Part shown: piece by piece, positions 6,365 to 15,033 of the stretch
Layout: each line of letters begins with the position of its first letter
Position numbering within the stretch: position 1 is the stretch's first letter
From: JAAXHB01 sp965214945
GTDB taxonomy: Bacteria > Actinomycetota > Acidimicrobiia > Acidimicrobiales > Aldehydirespiratoraceae
Length of the DNA: 64,000 nt
NCBI GenBank assembly: GCA_965214945.1
Contig: OZ244029.1
Span: forward strand, 2,728,001 to 2,792,000
Direction of reading: 5' to 3'
The notes under the pieces: generated by a model
Seen by the model: only the letters and a program-made list of their open reading frames with translations
What the model was told of the DNA's origin: nothing
Databases searched by the model: none
Translations under genes and position numbers: made by a program

Positions 6365-8995
6365 TTGAATGCTGTGATGCAGCCGCGCGATCCGGCGTAT
6401 CCGGAGCTGAAGAAGACGCACACGATAGCCCGGAAGGGCCGACCGTTCATCGATTACAAACCTCCGGCGGCGGCGCCGGTTTGGGCGGTGATCGAGGGGC
6501 TGGGCCGCTACCACGTGCTGCTCGCCGCTCTGGAGCTGGGCGTGTTCGAAGCTCTGGCCTCAGCCGGGCCGAGCCGGGCTGCTGGCCTGGCCGAGCGTCT
6601 GCGGGCGTCGGCCGCACACCTGGAGTCGCTGCTCGACTCGGTGACAGCCCTGGGCTTGCTGAGACGCGTCAGCGGCGCCTACGACCTCAACGACACGGCG
6701 CGGCGCTACCTGCTCAACAACGGGGCCGCCTCGATGACCGGGCTGGTTCCCGTGGCCCCCGGCCCGCACGACAACTGGGCTCGCCTAGCGCACACTGTGC
6801 GCACCGGCCGTCCCGCCGAGCCCATCGACGACGACCCGGCCGCGTTCTACCGGCCACTGGTGGAGGGGACCTTCACGACGATGTGGCGCTGCGCCGTGCG
6901 GGCCGACTTGCAGATCGGCTACAGCCGCCTGGCCGCGCCCCTCATCGTTGACGTCGGCGCCGGCGCAGCGCCATGGTCGATGGCCGTGCTCCAGGCCTGC
7001 GAAGACGGATTGGCCGTGATCAACGACCTCGACGGAGTGATCGGGGCCGCCCGCCGGAAGGCTGACGAGTTCGGGGTGGCCAACCGGTGCGAGTTCAGGC
7101 CCGGCAACTTCCACGACATCGCCCTGGAGGACGGCCGGTACGACCTGGCGGTGCTCGGCCACGTCTGCCGAACCGAGGGCCCGTCCGGCGCCCGGCAGCT
7201 GGTGGAGAAGGCGTATGCGGCGCTGCGGCCCGAAGGCCGGGTGGTGCTGGCCGACTACTTCGTCGGTCCCGACCCCTCAGCGAGCCCCCATTCCGTGCTG
7301 ATGGGCATGACCATGATGGCCAGCACCGTCAACGGATTCGCCGTCACCAACGAGACGGCCTGCGGCTGGCTTCGAGGCGCCGGCTTCGAGGCGCTTCGGC
7401 TGATCGAGCCCATCGGCTTCCAGTTCGCTTACGTAGCCTCAAAACCCAGAAACCAGCGCCGATCCCATGACACCCCGCCCGGCCGTCCCGCAAATCGCGC
7501 CAGTGCTGGCCGTTCCGAAAATGCTGGCCATCGCGCCAGTGCTGGCCGTTCCGTAAATCTCATCCGTCCAGCCAGTCCCGCCGATCCACAGGAGGCAGCC
7601 ATGAGCGCACGCGAGCGCGTCGACACCATCGCCAAAGGCTGGTACGTCGTGACTATGAATGGCACCCGCGACATCATCCGCCACGGGGCGGTGGCGATCC
7701 GGGGCCGAGAGATCGTCGCCGTGGGCAAAGCGTCGGACCTCGAAGCCGCATACGAGGCGGCCGAAACGGTGGGCGGCGACCGGTTCGTGGTGACGCCGGG
7801 CCTGGTCAACACGCACATCCACATCACCGGCGAGCCGCTGACCCGGGGCTACGTGCCCGACGACACGCCTTTCGAGGAGAACGTGTTCATGTGGCTTTGC
7901 CCGCTGTATTCGGTGTACACGCCCGAGGAGGAGCGGCTCTCGGCACAGCTCGCGTCGGTGGAGATGCTCAAGTCGGGCACCACGACCTTCTTGGAGGCGG
8001 GAACCATCCGCTTCACCGACGAGGTGATCGACGGCCTGGTCACTGCCGGCATCAGGGGCCGGATCGGCAAATGGATCTGGGATCTGCCGCCGCAACCCGA
8101 CGTCTACCGTCAGAGCACCGACGCCGCCATCGCCAACCTCAACGACACAATCGAACGGCACGCCGGAACTGCCGGCGGTCGCCTGGGGGCCTGGTCGATG
8201 GTGGTGGGCCACACCACCTGCTCGGATCCGCTGTGGCGGGCTGCACGGGAGGCGGCCGACCATCACGGTGTGGGCCTCAATTTCCATATGAGCCCGGCGC
8301 GGCTCGACCCCGACGGCTTCTTGGCCGAGTTCGGGCAGCGGCCCATGATCCATTTAGGTGAGTTGGGGGTGCTGGGCGCCGACACCGCCATGACCCATTG
8401 CGTCCACGTCGACGACAACGAACTCGATGTGATGGCCCAGTCGGGCTGCTCGGTGGAGCACTGCCCCACCACAGCGCTCAAAGTGAGCTACGGGGTGACC
8501 CAGATCGGCAAGATCCCCGAGATGGTGATGCGGGGCATCAACGTGAGCATCGGCATCGACGGCAACAACGCCTCCAACTACGCCGACATGCACCGGGCGA
8601 CCTATCTGGTGGCCGGGCTGTTCAAGGACGCTCGCATGGATCCGCAGATGTTCCCTGCAGAAAAGGCCTATGAGATGGCCACCCTCGGCGGCGCGCACAC
8701 CATGGGGATGCAAGACGAGATCGGCTCCCTGGAGGCGGGCAAGAAGGCCGACGTGGTGCTACACGACACCGACCGGCCAGAGTGGCGTCCTCTGCTCAAC
8801 GTGATGAACCAGCTCGTGTGGTCGGCTGACGGGCGCGGCGTGCACACCGTGTTCGTGGACGGTGCCAAGGTGGTGGACGCCGGTCGCATGACCACCATCG
8901 ACGAACGGGCCTTATACGCACGATGCCAGCAGGCTGGCGAGGCCATCACGGCGCGCTCGGGGCTGCCCGACAAGGCCAAGTTCCCGATGATCTAG
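6365..8995 (+). CDS. Methyltransferase-amidohydrolase in-frame fusion
   Basis: One uninterrupted 876-codon frame with two enzymes. Residues about 37-370 are a class I O-methyltransferase of the dimeric plant/actinobacterial type: winged-helix N-terminus (LGRYHVLLAALELGVFEALA), SAM loop IVDVGAGAAPWSMAV, then NFHDIALEDGRYDLAVLGHV. Residues 413-876 are a metal amidohydrolase like cytosine/guanine deaminases and chlorohydrolases: VNTHIHITG (HxH), LNFHMSP, MTHCVHVDD and GIDGNN supply the metal ligands. The linker (about 371-412) holds two 12-residue repeats. A strong ribosome site and ATG at 7601 suggest the hydrolase is also, or mainly, made alone (464 residues). The first start is TTG 6365; ATG 6377 is as plausible. 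Confidence 0.8.
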   Translation: MNAVMQPRDPAYPELKKTHTIARKGRPFIDYKPPAAAPVWAVIEGLGRYHVLLAALELGVFEALASAGPSRAAGLAERLRASAAHLESLLDSVTALGLLRRVSGAYDLNDTARRYLLNNGAASMTGLVPVAPGPHDNWARLAHTVRTGRPAEPIDDDPAAFYRPLVEGTFTTMWRCAVRADLQIGYSRLAAPLIVDVGAGAAPWSMAVLQACEDGLAVINDLDGVIGAARRKADEFGVANRCEFRPGNFHDIALEDGRYDLAVLGHVCRTEGPSGARQLVEKAYAALRPEGRVVLADYFVGPDPSASPHSVLMGMTMMASTVNGFAVTNETACGWLRGAGFEALRLIEPIGFQFAYVASKPRNQRRSHDTPPGRPANRASAGRSENAGHRASAGRSVNLIRPASPADPQEAAMSARERVDTIAKGWYVVTMNGTRDIIRHGAVAIRGREIVAVGKASDLEAAYEAAETVGGDRFVVTPGLVNTHIHITGEPLTRGYVPDDTPFEENVFMWLCPLYSVYTPEEERLSAQLASVEMLKSGTTTFLEAGTIRFTDEVIDGLVTAGIRGRIGKWIWDLPPQPDVYRQSTDAAIANLNDTIERHAGTAGGRLGAWSMVVGHTTCSDPLWRAAREAADHHGVGLNFHMSPARLDPDGFLAEFGQRPMIHLGELGVLGADTAMTHCVHVDDNELDVMAQSGCSVEHCPTTALKVSYGVTQIGKIPEMVMRGINVSIGIDGNNASNYADMHRATYLVAGLFKDARMDPQMFPAEKAYEMATLGGAHTMGMQDEIGSLEAGKKADVVLHDTDRPEWRPLLNVMNQLVWSADGRGVHTVFVDGAKVVDAGRMTTIDERALYARCQQAGEAITARSGLPDKAKFPMI
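7494..7553 (+). repeat. 24-bp exact direct repeat in the fusion linker
   Basis: The 24-bp unit beginning ATCGCGCCAGTGCTGGCC occurs identically at 7494-7517 and 7530-7553, a 36-bp period, with a partial third copy between. It encodes RASAGRS twice. The period is a multiple of three, so the repeat keeps the frame open between methyltransferase and amidohydrolase. A TAA out of frame follows directly at 7554. Confidence 0.9.
7590..7603 (+). promoter_or_regulatory. Internal ribosome-binding site and ATG of the amidohydrolase
   Basis: AGGAGG at 7590-7595 sits five bases before ATG 7601, in frame with the long ORF and exactly where amidohydrolase homology begins (MSARERVDTIAKGW). This decides that the hydrolase half has its own translation start. 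Confidence 0.75.
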
Positions 8996-9090
8996 CTGGC
9001 ATCGTGCCGCGTCGCGGTTCCGAGCCCGTGCGTGTTACGGCGAGGCCCCGTGAGGAGCGTGGTGACAGGCCGAGAGCAAAAGGAAGTCCG

Positions 9091-10116
9091 ATGACCATCA
9101 CGTTGGAAGCGGAGATCACACCGGGGATGAGCCCGCGCGACGCGGTCGACCTGGCCGTGCGCTGCGAGGAGGTCGGGTTCGACCGGCTCGGGGTGTCCGA
9201 CGTGGTGTTCTGGCCCGACTGTTTCGTGCTGCAGGGCCTGATCGCCCAGGCCACCGAGCGGATCCACATCGGCTCGATGGTCACCAACCCCTATTCGCGC
9301 CATCCTGCCGTGCTGGCCGGGGCGGTGGCGGCGCTTCAGGAGCTGTCGGGCGGCCGCATGTTCTTGGGCATCGGGGTGGGCGCCGGCCTCGAAGACCTGC
9401 GCATTTCATATCCCCGGCCGGTGCGGGCCCTGCGGGAGGCCATAACGGGGATCAGGGGCCTGCTGGCCGGTGAGACGGTGGACCTCGACGGCGAGATGTT
9501 CCCTATCGACGGGGCTGTGCTGGTGAGGCCGCCCGAGGTGCCGGTGCCGATCTCGGTGGGCACCCGCAGCCGCCAGGTGATGATGCTGGCCGGCGAGCTG
9601 GCGGACATCGCTCTGGTGGGGGCGCGGCATTTCACCGCGGCACTCGCCGACCGCTACCGCGGCTGGCTGGAGGCGGGCGCGGCCCGAGGCGGACGCTCGG
9701 CTGACGACATCGACATCGCTCCGCGGCTGACGCTGTGCGTGTCGAACGACGGCGACCTGGCCCGGCGATCCGTGGTGCGCTACGTAGCCCACTACCTGGC
9801 TATCATCCGACCGGCCGGGATCGAGCCCGACCGCTTGGCTGCCATCGACGCGGCTCTGGCCCGCGCCGAGGGCTGGTATTTCGACATCGACCGCCGTGAC
9901 CCGCCTGAACTATTCGATCTGGTGACCGATGAGTGGATCCGCCGTTACGCGGTGGTGGGCGCTCCCGATGAGATCCCTGCGCAGATCCGGGCCGTGACCG
10001 ACCTGGGCTTCACCAGCGCAAGCCTAAATCTGGTGGCGGTGCTGCGGCCGTCCATGGCTGAGGGACTGAGGGAGACCATCGACGGCTTCGGCGCGGTGAT
10101 CGACGACTGCCGCTGA
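9091..10116 (+). CDS. LLM-class flavin/F420-dependent oxidoreductase
   Basis: 341-residue luciferase-like TIM-barrel enzyme. Typical segments: LAVRCEEVGFDRLGVSD near the N-terminus, TERIHIGSMVTNPYSRHPAVLAGAVAALQELSGGRMFLGIGVG, and PVPISVGTRSRQVMMLAGELAD in the cofactor-binding half. Such actinobacterial enzymes reduce or monooxygenate substrates with F420 or FMN. The ATG at 9091 has AAAGGAAG upstream and is preferred over an in-frame ATG at 8923 that would overlap the preceding gene by 73 bp. It ends the plus-strand group and faces a convergent amidohydrolase 25 bp away. Confidence 0.88.
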   Translation: MTITLEAEITPGMSPRDAVDLAVRCEEVGFDRLGVSDVVFWPDCFVLQGLIAQATERIHIGSMVTNPYSRHPAVLAGAVAALQELSGGRMFLGIGVGAGLEDLRISYPRPVRALREAITGIRGLLAGETVDLDGEMFPIDGAVLVRPPEVPVPISVGTRSRQVMMLAGELADIALVGARHFTAALADRYRGWLEAGAARGGRSADDIDIAPRLTLCVSNDGDLARRSVVRYVAHYLAIIRPAGIEPDRLAAIDAALARAEGWYFDIDRRDPPELFDLVTDEWIRRYAVVGAPDEIPAQIRAVTDLGFTSASLNLVAVLRPSMAEGLRETIDGFGAVIDDCR

Positions 10117-10141
10117 CAGTGTCCCCGGCCGGCCAGGTCCG

Positions 10142-11533
10142 TCACACCACCGGCCAGCGCGGCCGGGCGAAGGAGTCCAGGCCGAGCCGGGAGGCTGCGG
10201 CCGCGGCGGCTCGCCGGCCTTCGGCCATGATCTCGCCGGCGTCGAGGTCTGCGAACCGGCCGCCGTCCACCACCACCCGGCCGCCGATGACCACGGTCTC
10301 CACGGAGTCGCCGCTGGCCCCGTGTGCCAGGTTGGAGACGGGGTTGTGCAGCGGTACCCACTCGGGCCGGTCGAGGTCGAAGAGCAAGAAGTCCGCGGCC
10401 TTGCCCGCCTCCAGCGAGCCGATCTCGTCGTCCCACAGGATCGACCGCGCGCCGTTGACGGTCAGATGCTCCAGGATCGTCTCCGCAGGCATCAGTCCGG
10501 AGTCTTCGAAAATGTCGCGGTAAACCCGAAAGTACTGGGCGATCCGTAGGATGTCGACGGTGTGGGAGCACGCCCCGATGTCGCTGCCCACGCCCACCGT
10601 CACTCCCCGCTCAAGCAGCTTCAGGTGGGTGGCCCGCTGGAGCCCGCCCCAACCGAATACGGCGCTTGCGGTGGGGCACATCGACACCTTGACGTCCCGC
10701 TCGGCCAGCAGGTCGCACTCGTCCGCCTCCAGGAAGTGGCAATGGACGAGCTGCAGGCTCGGGCCGAGGACGCCGTTGCGCTCGTAGCGTTCGACTGGCC
10801 GTTCGCCGTCGAACACCCGCTGGTGGTGCTCGACGGAGTCGCGGTTGGAGATCATGTGCGACACGATGCCGGTGTCATGCTCAGCGGCAAGCTCGCTGAT
10901 CGCCCGGCACAGGCGATCCGACACCATGCGCTCGGTTCGCAGCGAGAACCAGGCCCGGATACGCCCGTCGGCTGCCCCCTGATGCGATTCCACGAAGGCG
11001 ACGCCGGACTCTATAGCGTCGTCTGTGGTGGAGTCGAAGGTGCCGGGCATGGCCCGGCCCCCGGCCAGGTCGGTCAGAGAGCGTGACAGCACGGCCCGGG
11101 CGCCGATGTCGGCTACGGCCCTCGCCGACGGCTCAGGGAGCTGCGAGCCGGGGTCGCAGACGGTGGTGGTGCCGTGGCGAACGGACTCCAGCAGGGCGCA
11201 CATCGCCGACAGGTAGGCCTCCTCATCGGTGAGCCCGGCCTCCATCGGATAGCAGCGCTCATGGAGGAAAACCCGCAGCGGCACATCGTCACCGAGCCCG
11301 CGGACGAAGAACGGGGCCAAGTGCTGGTGGTTATCGATGAACCCGGGCGTGACCAGCCGGCCCCGGGCGTCGATGACCCGTGCAGGCTCGCCGATCCCGG
11401 TCGTTACCGTGTCGGTCTTGCCGACCGCGGTTATTCGGCCGTTGTCGACGGCCAGGGCGCCGTCGCGCACGATTTGGCGTTCACCGTCCATCGTCAACAG
11501 GTAATCGGCGTTGCGCACCAGCAGATCGGTCAT
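10142..11533 (-). CDS. Amidohydrolase/deaminase family hydrolase
   Basis: 463-residue metal-dependent hydrolase of the cytosine deaminase/chlorohydrolase group (subtype III amidohydrolases). N-terminal beta domain MTDLLVRNADYLLTMDG; metal motif FIDNHQHL (HxH); GIVSHMIS, QLVHCHFLEADE and VGSDIGACSH give the remaining ligands; the C-terminal strand EIGSLEAGKAADFLLFD is characteristic. ATG 11533 has AAAGGGG upstream; a longer frame from 11659 would enter the neighbouring epimerase. It is 23 bp after the epimerase gene in the same direction and is related in layout to the amidohydrolase half at 7601. Confidence 0.88.
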   Translation of the reverse strand: MTDLLVRNADYLLTMDGERQIVRDGALAVDNGRITAVGKTDTVTTGIGEPARVIDARGRLVTPGFIDNHQHLAPFFVRGLGDDVPLRVFLHERCYPMEAGLTDEEAYLSAMCALLESVRHGTTTVCDPGSQLPEPSARAVADIGARAVLSRSLTDLAGGRAMPGTFDSTTDDAIESGVAFVESHQGAADGRIRAWFSLRTERMVSDRLCRAISELAAEHDTGIVSHMISNRDSVEHHQRVFDGERPVERYERNGVLGPSLQLVHCHFLEADECDLLAERDVKVSMCPTASAVFGWGGLQRATHLKLLERGVTVGVGSDIGACSHTVDILRIAQYFRVYRDIFEDSGLMPAETILEHLTVNGARSILWDDEIGSLEAGKAADFLLFDLDRPEWVPLHNPVSNLAHGASGDSVETVVIGGRVVVDGGRFADLDAGEIMAEGRRAAAAAASRLGLDSFARPRWPVV

Positions 11534-11556
11534 GGAAAGCCCCTTTGCTCCCGGCT

Positions 11557-12531
11557 TTATTCTCGCGGGCGGCTCACCTCGGGCCCGGTGGTGAGCAGTG
11601 CTTCGAGTTCGGCCGCATAGCTGCGCAGACCGGCGGTGAGATCGTAGGCAGGCACCCACCCCAGCTCGGTGCGGGCCCGGGTCAGGTCGAGGGGATCGCC
11701 GGCCGCCACGGCAGGGGGGCGGCCTGGGATCACCTCCACATCCAGCCGGCCAAACACCCGGCGAGCGGCTTCGACCAGCTCGTCGAAGGTGGTGACCACT
11801 CCGGTGCCGATGTTGAACACATTGTGCGGCCCGACGGAGGCGGTGGCGGCGATGTCGATTGCCCGGCCTACGTCGTGCTCGTACACGTACTCGAAGTCCA
11901 TGGTGTGCTCCTGGGGCACCCGGGCCTTAGTGTCGCGGAGCCCGGCGGTGAGCAGGCTCTGGATCTTGGCGCCGCCCGACCCGCCCGCGAAATGGCCGTA
12001 GCCGTAGGCGTTGGCCGGACGCAGAACGACGAGCTCGAAGCCGAAGTCGATCTGGTAGCTCTCCAGAACCAGCTCCTTGACCACCTTGGAGTTGCCGTAG
12101 GCCCGGCCCGGGCCGCGGGGGTGGTCTTCGGCAACAGGGCCGCCGGGAGAGAGGCGCCGGTCGTAGACGGCGAAGCTGCTGACATGGATCAGGCGCCGCA
12201 CGCCGGTGAGGCGGACGGCCTCGGCCACGTTGATCGTCCCCTTCACGTTGACTTCCAGGCCGGTGTAGAGGGGACTCGACACCCGGTCGGCGATCAGGCC
12301 GGCGGTGTGCACCACCGTGTCGGCACCGTGTTCGGAGACGGCGGCCACCAGCGCGGGTAGATCCCGGATGTCGGCCTGGACGGTCACGGCGGTGTGGTCG
12401 GGGCCCAAACGTTGGCGCAGGTACTCGGCTCGGGGGTGGAGGTCGAAAAAGACAAGCTGCTCGCCCCGCTGGGCCGCGTGCTGGGCGAAAGCGGTGCCGA
12501 GTAGCCCGATCCCGGTGATCAGAGTGGTCAT
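11557..12531 (-). CDS. NAD-dependent epimerase/dehydratase (extended SDR)
   Basis: 324 residues. Rossmann motif TLITGIGLLGTAF at the N-terminus, DIRDLPALV with the acidic pair, YGNSK as the catalytic YxxxK, and VVLRPANAYGYGHF. Members epimerise or dehydrate nucleotide sugars or reduce ketone groups of small acids. It starts 3 bp after the RidA stop, so the two are cotranslated. A second member of the same family (27075-28082) also adjoins an amidohydrolase. Confidence 0.88.
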   Translation of the reverse strand: MTTLITGIGLLGTAFAQHAAQRGEQLVFFDLHPRAEYLRQRLGPDHTAVTVQADIRDLPALVAAVSEHGADTVVHTAGLIADRVSSPLYTGLEVNVKGTINVAEAVRLTGVRRLIHVSSFAVYDRRLSPGGPVAEDHPRGPGRAYGNSKVVKELVLESYQIDFGFELVVLRPANAYGYGHFAGGSGGAKIQSLLTAGLRDTKARVPQEHTMDFEYVYEHDVGRAIDIAATASVGPHNVFNIGTGVVTTFDELVEAARRVFGRLDVEVIPGRPPAVAAGDPLDLTRARTELGWVPAYDLTAGLRSYAAELEALLTTGPEVSRPRE

Positions 12532-12534
12532 CGC

Positions 12535-13020
12535 TTAGTCGGGGATCACCTGGAACTCGCCGCTGATCTCCACGGGCTGGTTGCGGGGGAGGCTGGCCAT
12601 CCCAACCGCGGCTCGGGCGTGGCAGCCCTGCTCGGGTCCGAACAACTCGTAGAAAAGGTCGGAGGCACCGTCGATGACCCGTGGCATCTGCTCGAAGTCG
12701 GGCGAGCAGTTGACCATGCCCATCAGCCGTACCACCCGACGAACCCGGTCGAGGCCGCCGAGGACGCTTTCGAGCGTGGCCAGGATCGTCAAGGCCGAGG
12801 CTTGGGCAGCCCGGTAGCCCTGTTCGATGGTCAGGTCCGAACCTAATTTGCCCACCCGCATGATGTCCATCCCGTCGTGATGGGGGCCGTGACCGGACAC
12901 GAAGGCCATGTCTCCCACAACCACGCATCCCCGGCGATTGGGGCTCGGAAACTGTCGAGGCGTCGGGAGCTGGAATCCCATGGCCTCCAACCGGGCCCGC
13001 ACAACTCCGCCGTCAGCCAT
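12535..13020 (-). CDS. RidA/YjgF-family protein
   Basis: 161 residues. The Rid core covers VVVGDMAFVSGHGP to GEFQV, with QASALTILATLESVLGGLDRV and HARAAVGMASLP; the Arg of HAR corresponds to the catalytic arginine of enamine/imine deaminases. It is longer than canonical RidA (about 130), as in the subgroup found in catabolic operons. It is coupled to the epimerase 3 bp downstream. It may clear reactive enamines or act on an acyl substrate; which is unknown. Confidence 0.85.
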   Translation of the reverse strand: MADGGVVRARLEAMGFQLPTPRQFPSPNRRGCVVVGDMAFVSGHGPHHDGMDIMRVGKLGSDLTIEQGYRAAQASALTILATLESVLGGLDRVRRVVRLMGMVNCSPDFEQMPRVIDGASDLFYELFGPEQGCHARAAVGMASLPRNQPVEISGEFQVIPD

Positions 13021-13051
13021 TACCGCGCCTCATCGCCGACAGCTTTCGAAA

Positions 13052-13073
13052 GGGCTGCTCGGACGAGCAGCCC
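13052..13073 (-). terminator. GC-rich hairpin with a short T-run between monooxygenase and RidA genes
   Basis: Perfect arms GGGCTGCTCG (13052-13061) and CGAGCAGCCC (13064-13073). Read on the minus strand the stem is followed by only TTT. It may be a weak terminator or attenuator splitting the 13118-14326 gene from RidA-epimerase-amidohydrolase. Confidence 0.4.
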
Positions 13074-13117
13074 GAGCACGGCCTCGCAATAGCCCGTCGT
13101 GCTGGGTGGGTGAGCAT

Positions 13118-14326
13118 CTAGGTGACCGCCTCGGCCTCACGCAGGCTGGCGATGAGCGAGGCCCGCAGCAGGAACTGTCGTGCCAACACCGGATCGGCCG
13201 CGGCACGCCGGAGTTCATTGTGGCGGCGGCGACGGACGATCGGGTCGGCTTCGGCCATGAGCCGCTTGTTGCGGATGGTGATGGCCTGCACGTGGGCAAC
13301 GGCAGCATGGCGCCGCTGGCGCACGTAGAGGTCAAGCAGGCTGTCGTCGGCCTCGCCCCGCAGCACTGCCGACAGCTTGGTGGCCAGGTTCACCGCGTCG
13401 TGGATGCCGCTGTTCATGCCCATAGCCCCGATGGGGCTGTTCACGTGGGCGGCGTCGCCGGCCAGCAGCACACGGCCTATCCGGAACGAGCGGGCAACCC
13501 GCTGATGCACTGTGTAGAGCGACTTTGAGACCACGTTGTATGCGCAGGAGGTTGGCTGGAAGCGCTGCAGGGCGGACTCGACTACCTCGTCGTCGAGCAG
13601 CGTCTCGGGGTCGGCATCGGGGTCGGAGGGCAGCACCACACGCCAAACGTCAGTCCATTTGAACAGGTTGGCCCACTCGACGGGATCGAGGATGTAGTTG
13701 CGGTACCCGTACGGCCGGACGCGGTCGTAGTCGAACACCACGCTGAGGGTCATGGTGCGATCCGGGAAAGCGAAACCTTCAAACTCGATCCCGAGCTGCT
13801 TACGTACAAGGCTGTGGGCACCCTCACAGCCCACCAGGTGGGTTCCCTCGAACCGGGCAAGCGTCCCGTCGGGCTCCGTCACCGTCGCTTCCACGCTGTC
13901 TGCGCTCTGGGTGAAGTCGATCAGCTCGGTGCCGGTGCGCACGGTCACCAAGTCATCGTCGGAGGCTTCCTTGAGGGCCTCGACCACCAGCTTGAGGCGG
14001 TCGCACTGCAAAGCGTAAGGGAAGCGTGTGTCGTCGGCGAGCACGGCGTGGTCGAACACGGCGATGGGCTCATCGCGGCCCCGGTCCCAGTAATGCACCA
14101 GCGGCGCGATCAGGCCCAGAGGCACGAGCCGCTCATAGAGTCCCAGATCGTCGAGCATCTCCAGAGTGGCGGCGTGGATAGTGCCGGCCCGTCGCACCTG
14201 ATCGCCGATGTCGACCAACCGCTCAAAGACGGTCACCCGATGACCGCGCCGGGCCAATGCCAGGGCTAAGACCAAGCCCACCGGCCCGGCACCCGCCACT
14301 AGGACGGGCCGCTCAGAACGGCTCAT
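13118..14326 (-). CDS. FAD-dependent aromatic-ring monooxygenase
   Basis: 402-residue class A flavoprotein hydroxylase, of the type acting on phenols and hydroxyphenylpropionates. FAD ADP-binding motif LVAGAGPVGLVLALALARRG (residues 8-27), the middle VGCEGAHSLVRKQLG (the 'DG' region, with E for D) and the C-terminal LLAGDAAHVNSPIGAMGMN flavin motif are all present. It probably uses NAD(P)H and O2 to hydroxylate an aromatic compound. It lies 46 bp downstream of a VOC gene, a frequent pairing of hydroxylase and ring-cleavage or isomerase partner. ATG 14326 lies in a short repeated sequence. Confidence 0.9.
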   Translation of the reverse strand: MSRSERPVLVAGAGPVGLVLALALARRGHRVTVFERLVDIGDQVRRAGTIHAATLEMLDDLGLYERLVPLGLIAPLVHYWDRGRDEPIAVFDHAVLADDTRFPYALQCDRLKLVVEALKEASDDDLVTVRTGTELIDFTQSADSVEATVTEPDGTLARFEGTHLVGCEGAHSLVRKQLGIEFEGFAFPDRTMTLSVVFDYDRVRPYGYRNYILDPVEWANLFKWTDVWRVVLPSDPDADPETLLDDEVVESALQRFQPTSCAYNVVSKSLYTVHQRVARSFRIGRVLLAGDAAHVNSPIGAMGMNSGIHDAVNLATKLSAVLRGEADDSLLDLYVRQRRHAAVAHVQAITIRNKRLMAEADPIVRRRRHNELRRAAADPVLARQFLLRASLIASLREAEAVT

Positions 14327-14392
14327 CGACGAGCGCTCATTCAGGACTGCTCATCGACCAAACCGGCGTCGCTCAGGACGGCTCACGGGCCG
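14311..14392. repeat. Three copies of a ~22-bp repeat spanning a gene junction
   Basis: GCTCAGAACGGCTCATCGAC (14311-), TTCAGGACTGCTCATCGACC (14341-) and GCTCAGGACGGCTCACGGGC (14371-) are near-identical. The first contains the start codon of the monooxygenase, the last the stop codon of the VOC gene, so the whole 46-bp gap is made of this repeat. Confidence 0.75.
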
Positions 14393-14795
14393 AGCCGGGA
14401 TCGCGCACCGCGCCGACCCACCCCGACTCGGTTATGTCGAACACCACGCCGTCAGGCGTCCGGTACTTGACCTCGTAGTAACGGTTGGGCTCGTCGGGCT
14501 TGCGGCCCTTCACGAAAGCGGCGCCGGCCTTCTCGACGAGTTCGGTCGCCTCGTCGAGATCCTCGACCCACATCCCGAAGTGGTACAGACCCAGGAACCG
14601 CTTATGGTCGGACGGGATCCCGGGCAGGGGATCATCGGAGAAGTCCAGCAGCGCTACGTTCATGACCCCGTCAGTCATATAGACGCCCCGACCGGCGTCG
14701 CCGGCCTTGGTCATTCCGAAAGCCCTCTCAAAAAATGCCTGGGCGGCCGACACGTCGGACACCGAGATGGCCAGATGTCGAAGCTTGGCGCCCAT
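14373..14795 (-). CDS. VOC-family protein
   Basis: 140 residues from ATG 14795. VOC pattern: MGAKLRHLAISVSDVSAAQAFFERAFGM, GLYHFGMWVEDLDEATELVEKAG, and the closing YEVKYRTPDGVVFDITESGW with the Glu expected as metal ligand and an N-terminal His8. It is upstream of the aromatic monooxygenase, and a ring-cleavage-like role would suit the context (inference). Longer in-frame ORFs to 15290 run through the divergent promoter and are not used. Confidence 0.83.
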   Translation of the reverse strand: MGAKLRHLAISVSDVSAAQAFFERAFGMTKAGDAGRGVYMTDGVMNVALLDFSDDPLPGIPSDHKRFLGLYHFGMWVEDLDEATELVEKAGAAFVKGRKPDEPNRYYEVKYRTPDGVVFDITESGWVGAVRDPGSAREPS

Positions 14796-14848
14796 GATCG
14801 TCAGTCCCGCTCTGGTTTGGTCGCAGCCCGTAGGTCGTCGACCGCAGA

Positions 14849-14880
14849 CTGTATACAGACAACCGAATACTGTATACAAC
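14849..14880. promoter_or_regulatory. Two GTATAC palindromes in a divergent promoter
   Basis: CTGTATACAG (14849-14858, perfect 10-bp palindrome) and ACTGTATACAAC (core TGTATACA 14871-14878) lie with centres 21 bp apart, two helical turns, in the 238-bp gap between the VOC gene (minus) and the gamma-glutamyltransferase gene (plus). The same core recurs upstream of other operons in the window. It is a plausible operator pair for a GntR/FCD-type regulator. Confidence 0.6.
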
Positions 14881-15033
14881 TGTCCAAGATGTGCCGCTAT
14901 CGAGGCAACCTCTCGGGCTGCGATGTTTCGCTCCGGCGCCGGGTACTCCCCCGTGGTTCTCGGCGCACGACACCGCTGCGCCACCACGACCGGTCCAGGA
15001 CTTTCAAACGGCCCGTCACTAGCCTTGCCGGCC

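Noticed and set aside
11380..12360. 326-residue plus-strand frame
   Set aside because: Antisense to the epimerase gene with Rossmann and YxxxK motifs on the other strand; composition is typical of GC-rich shadows.
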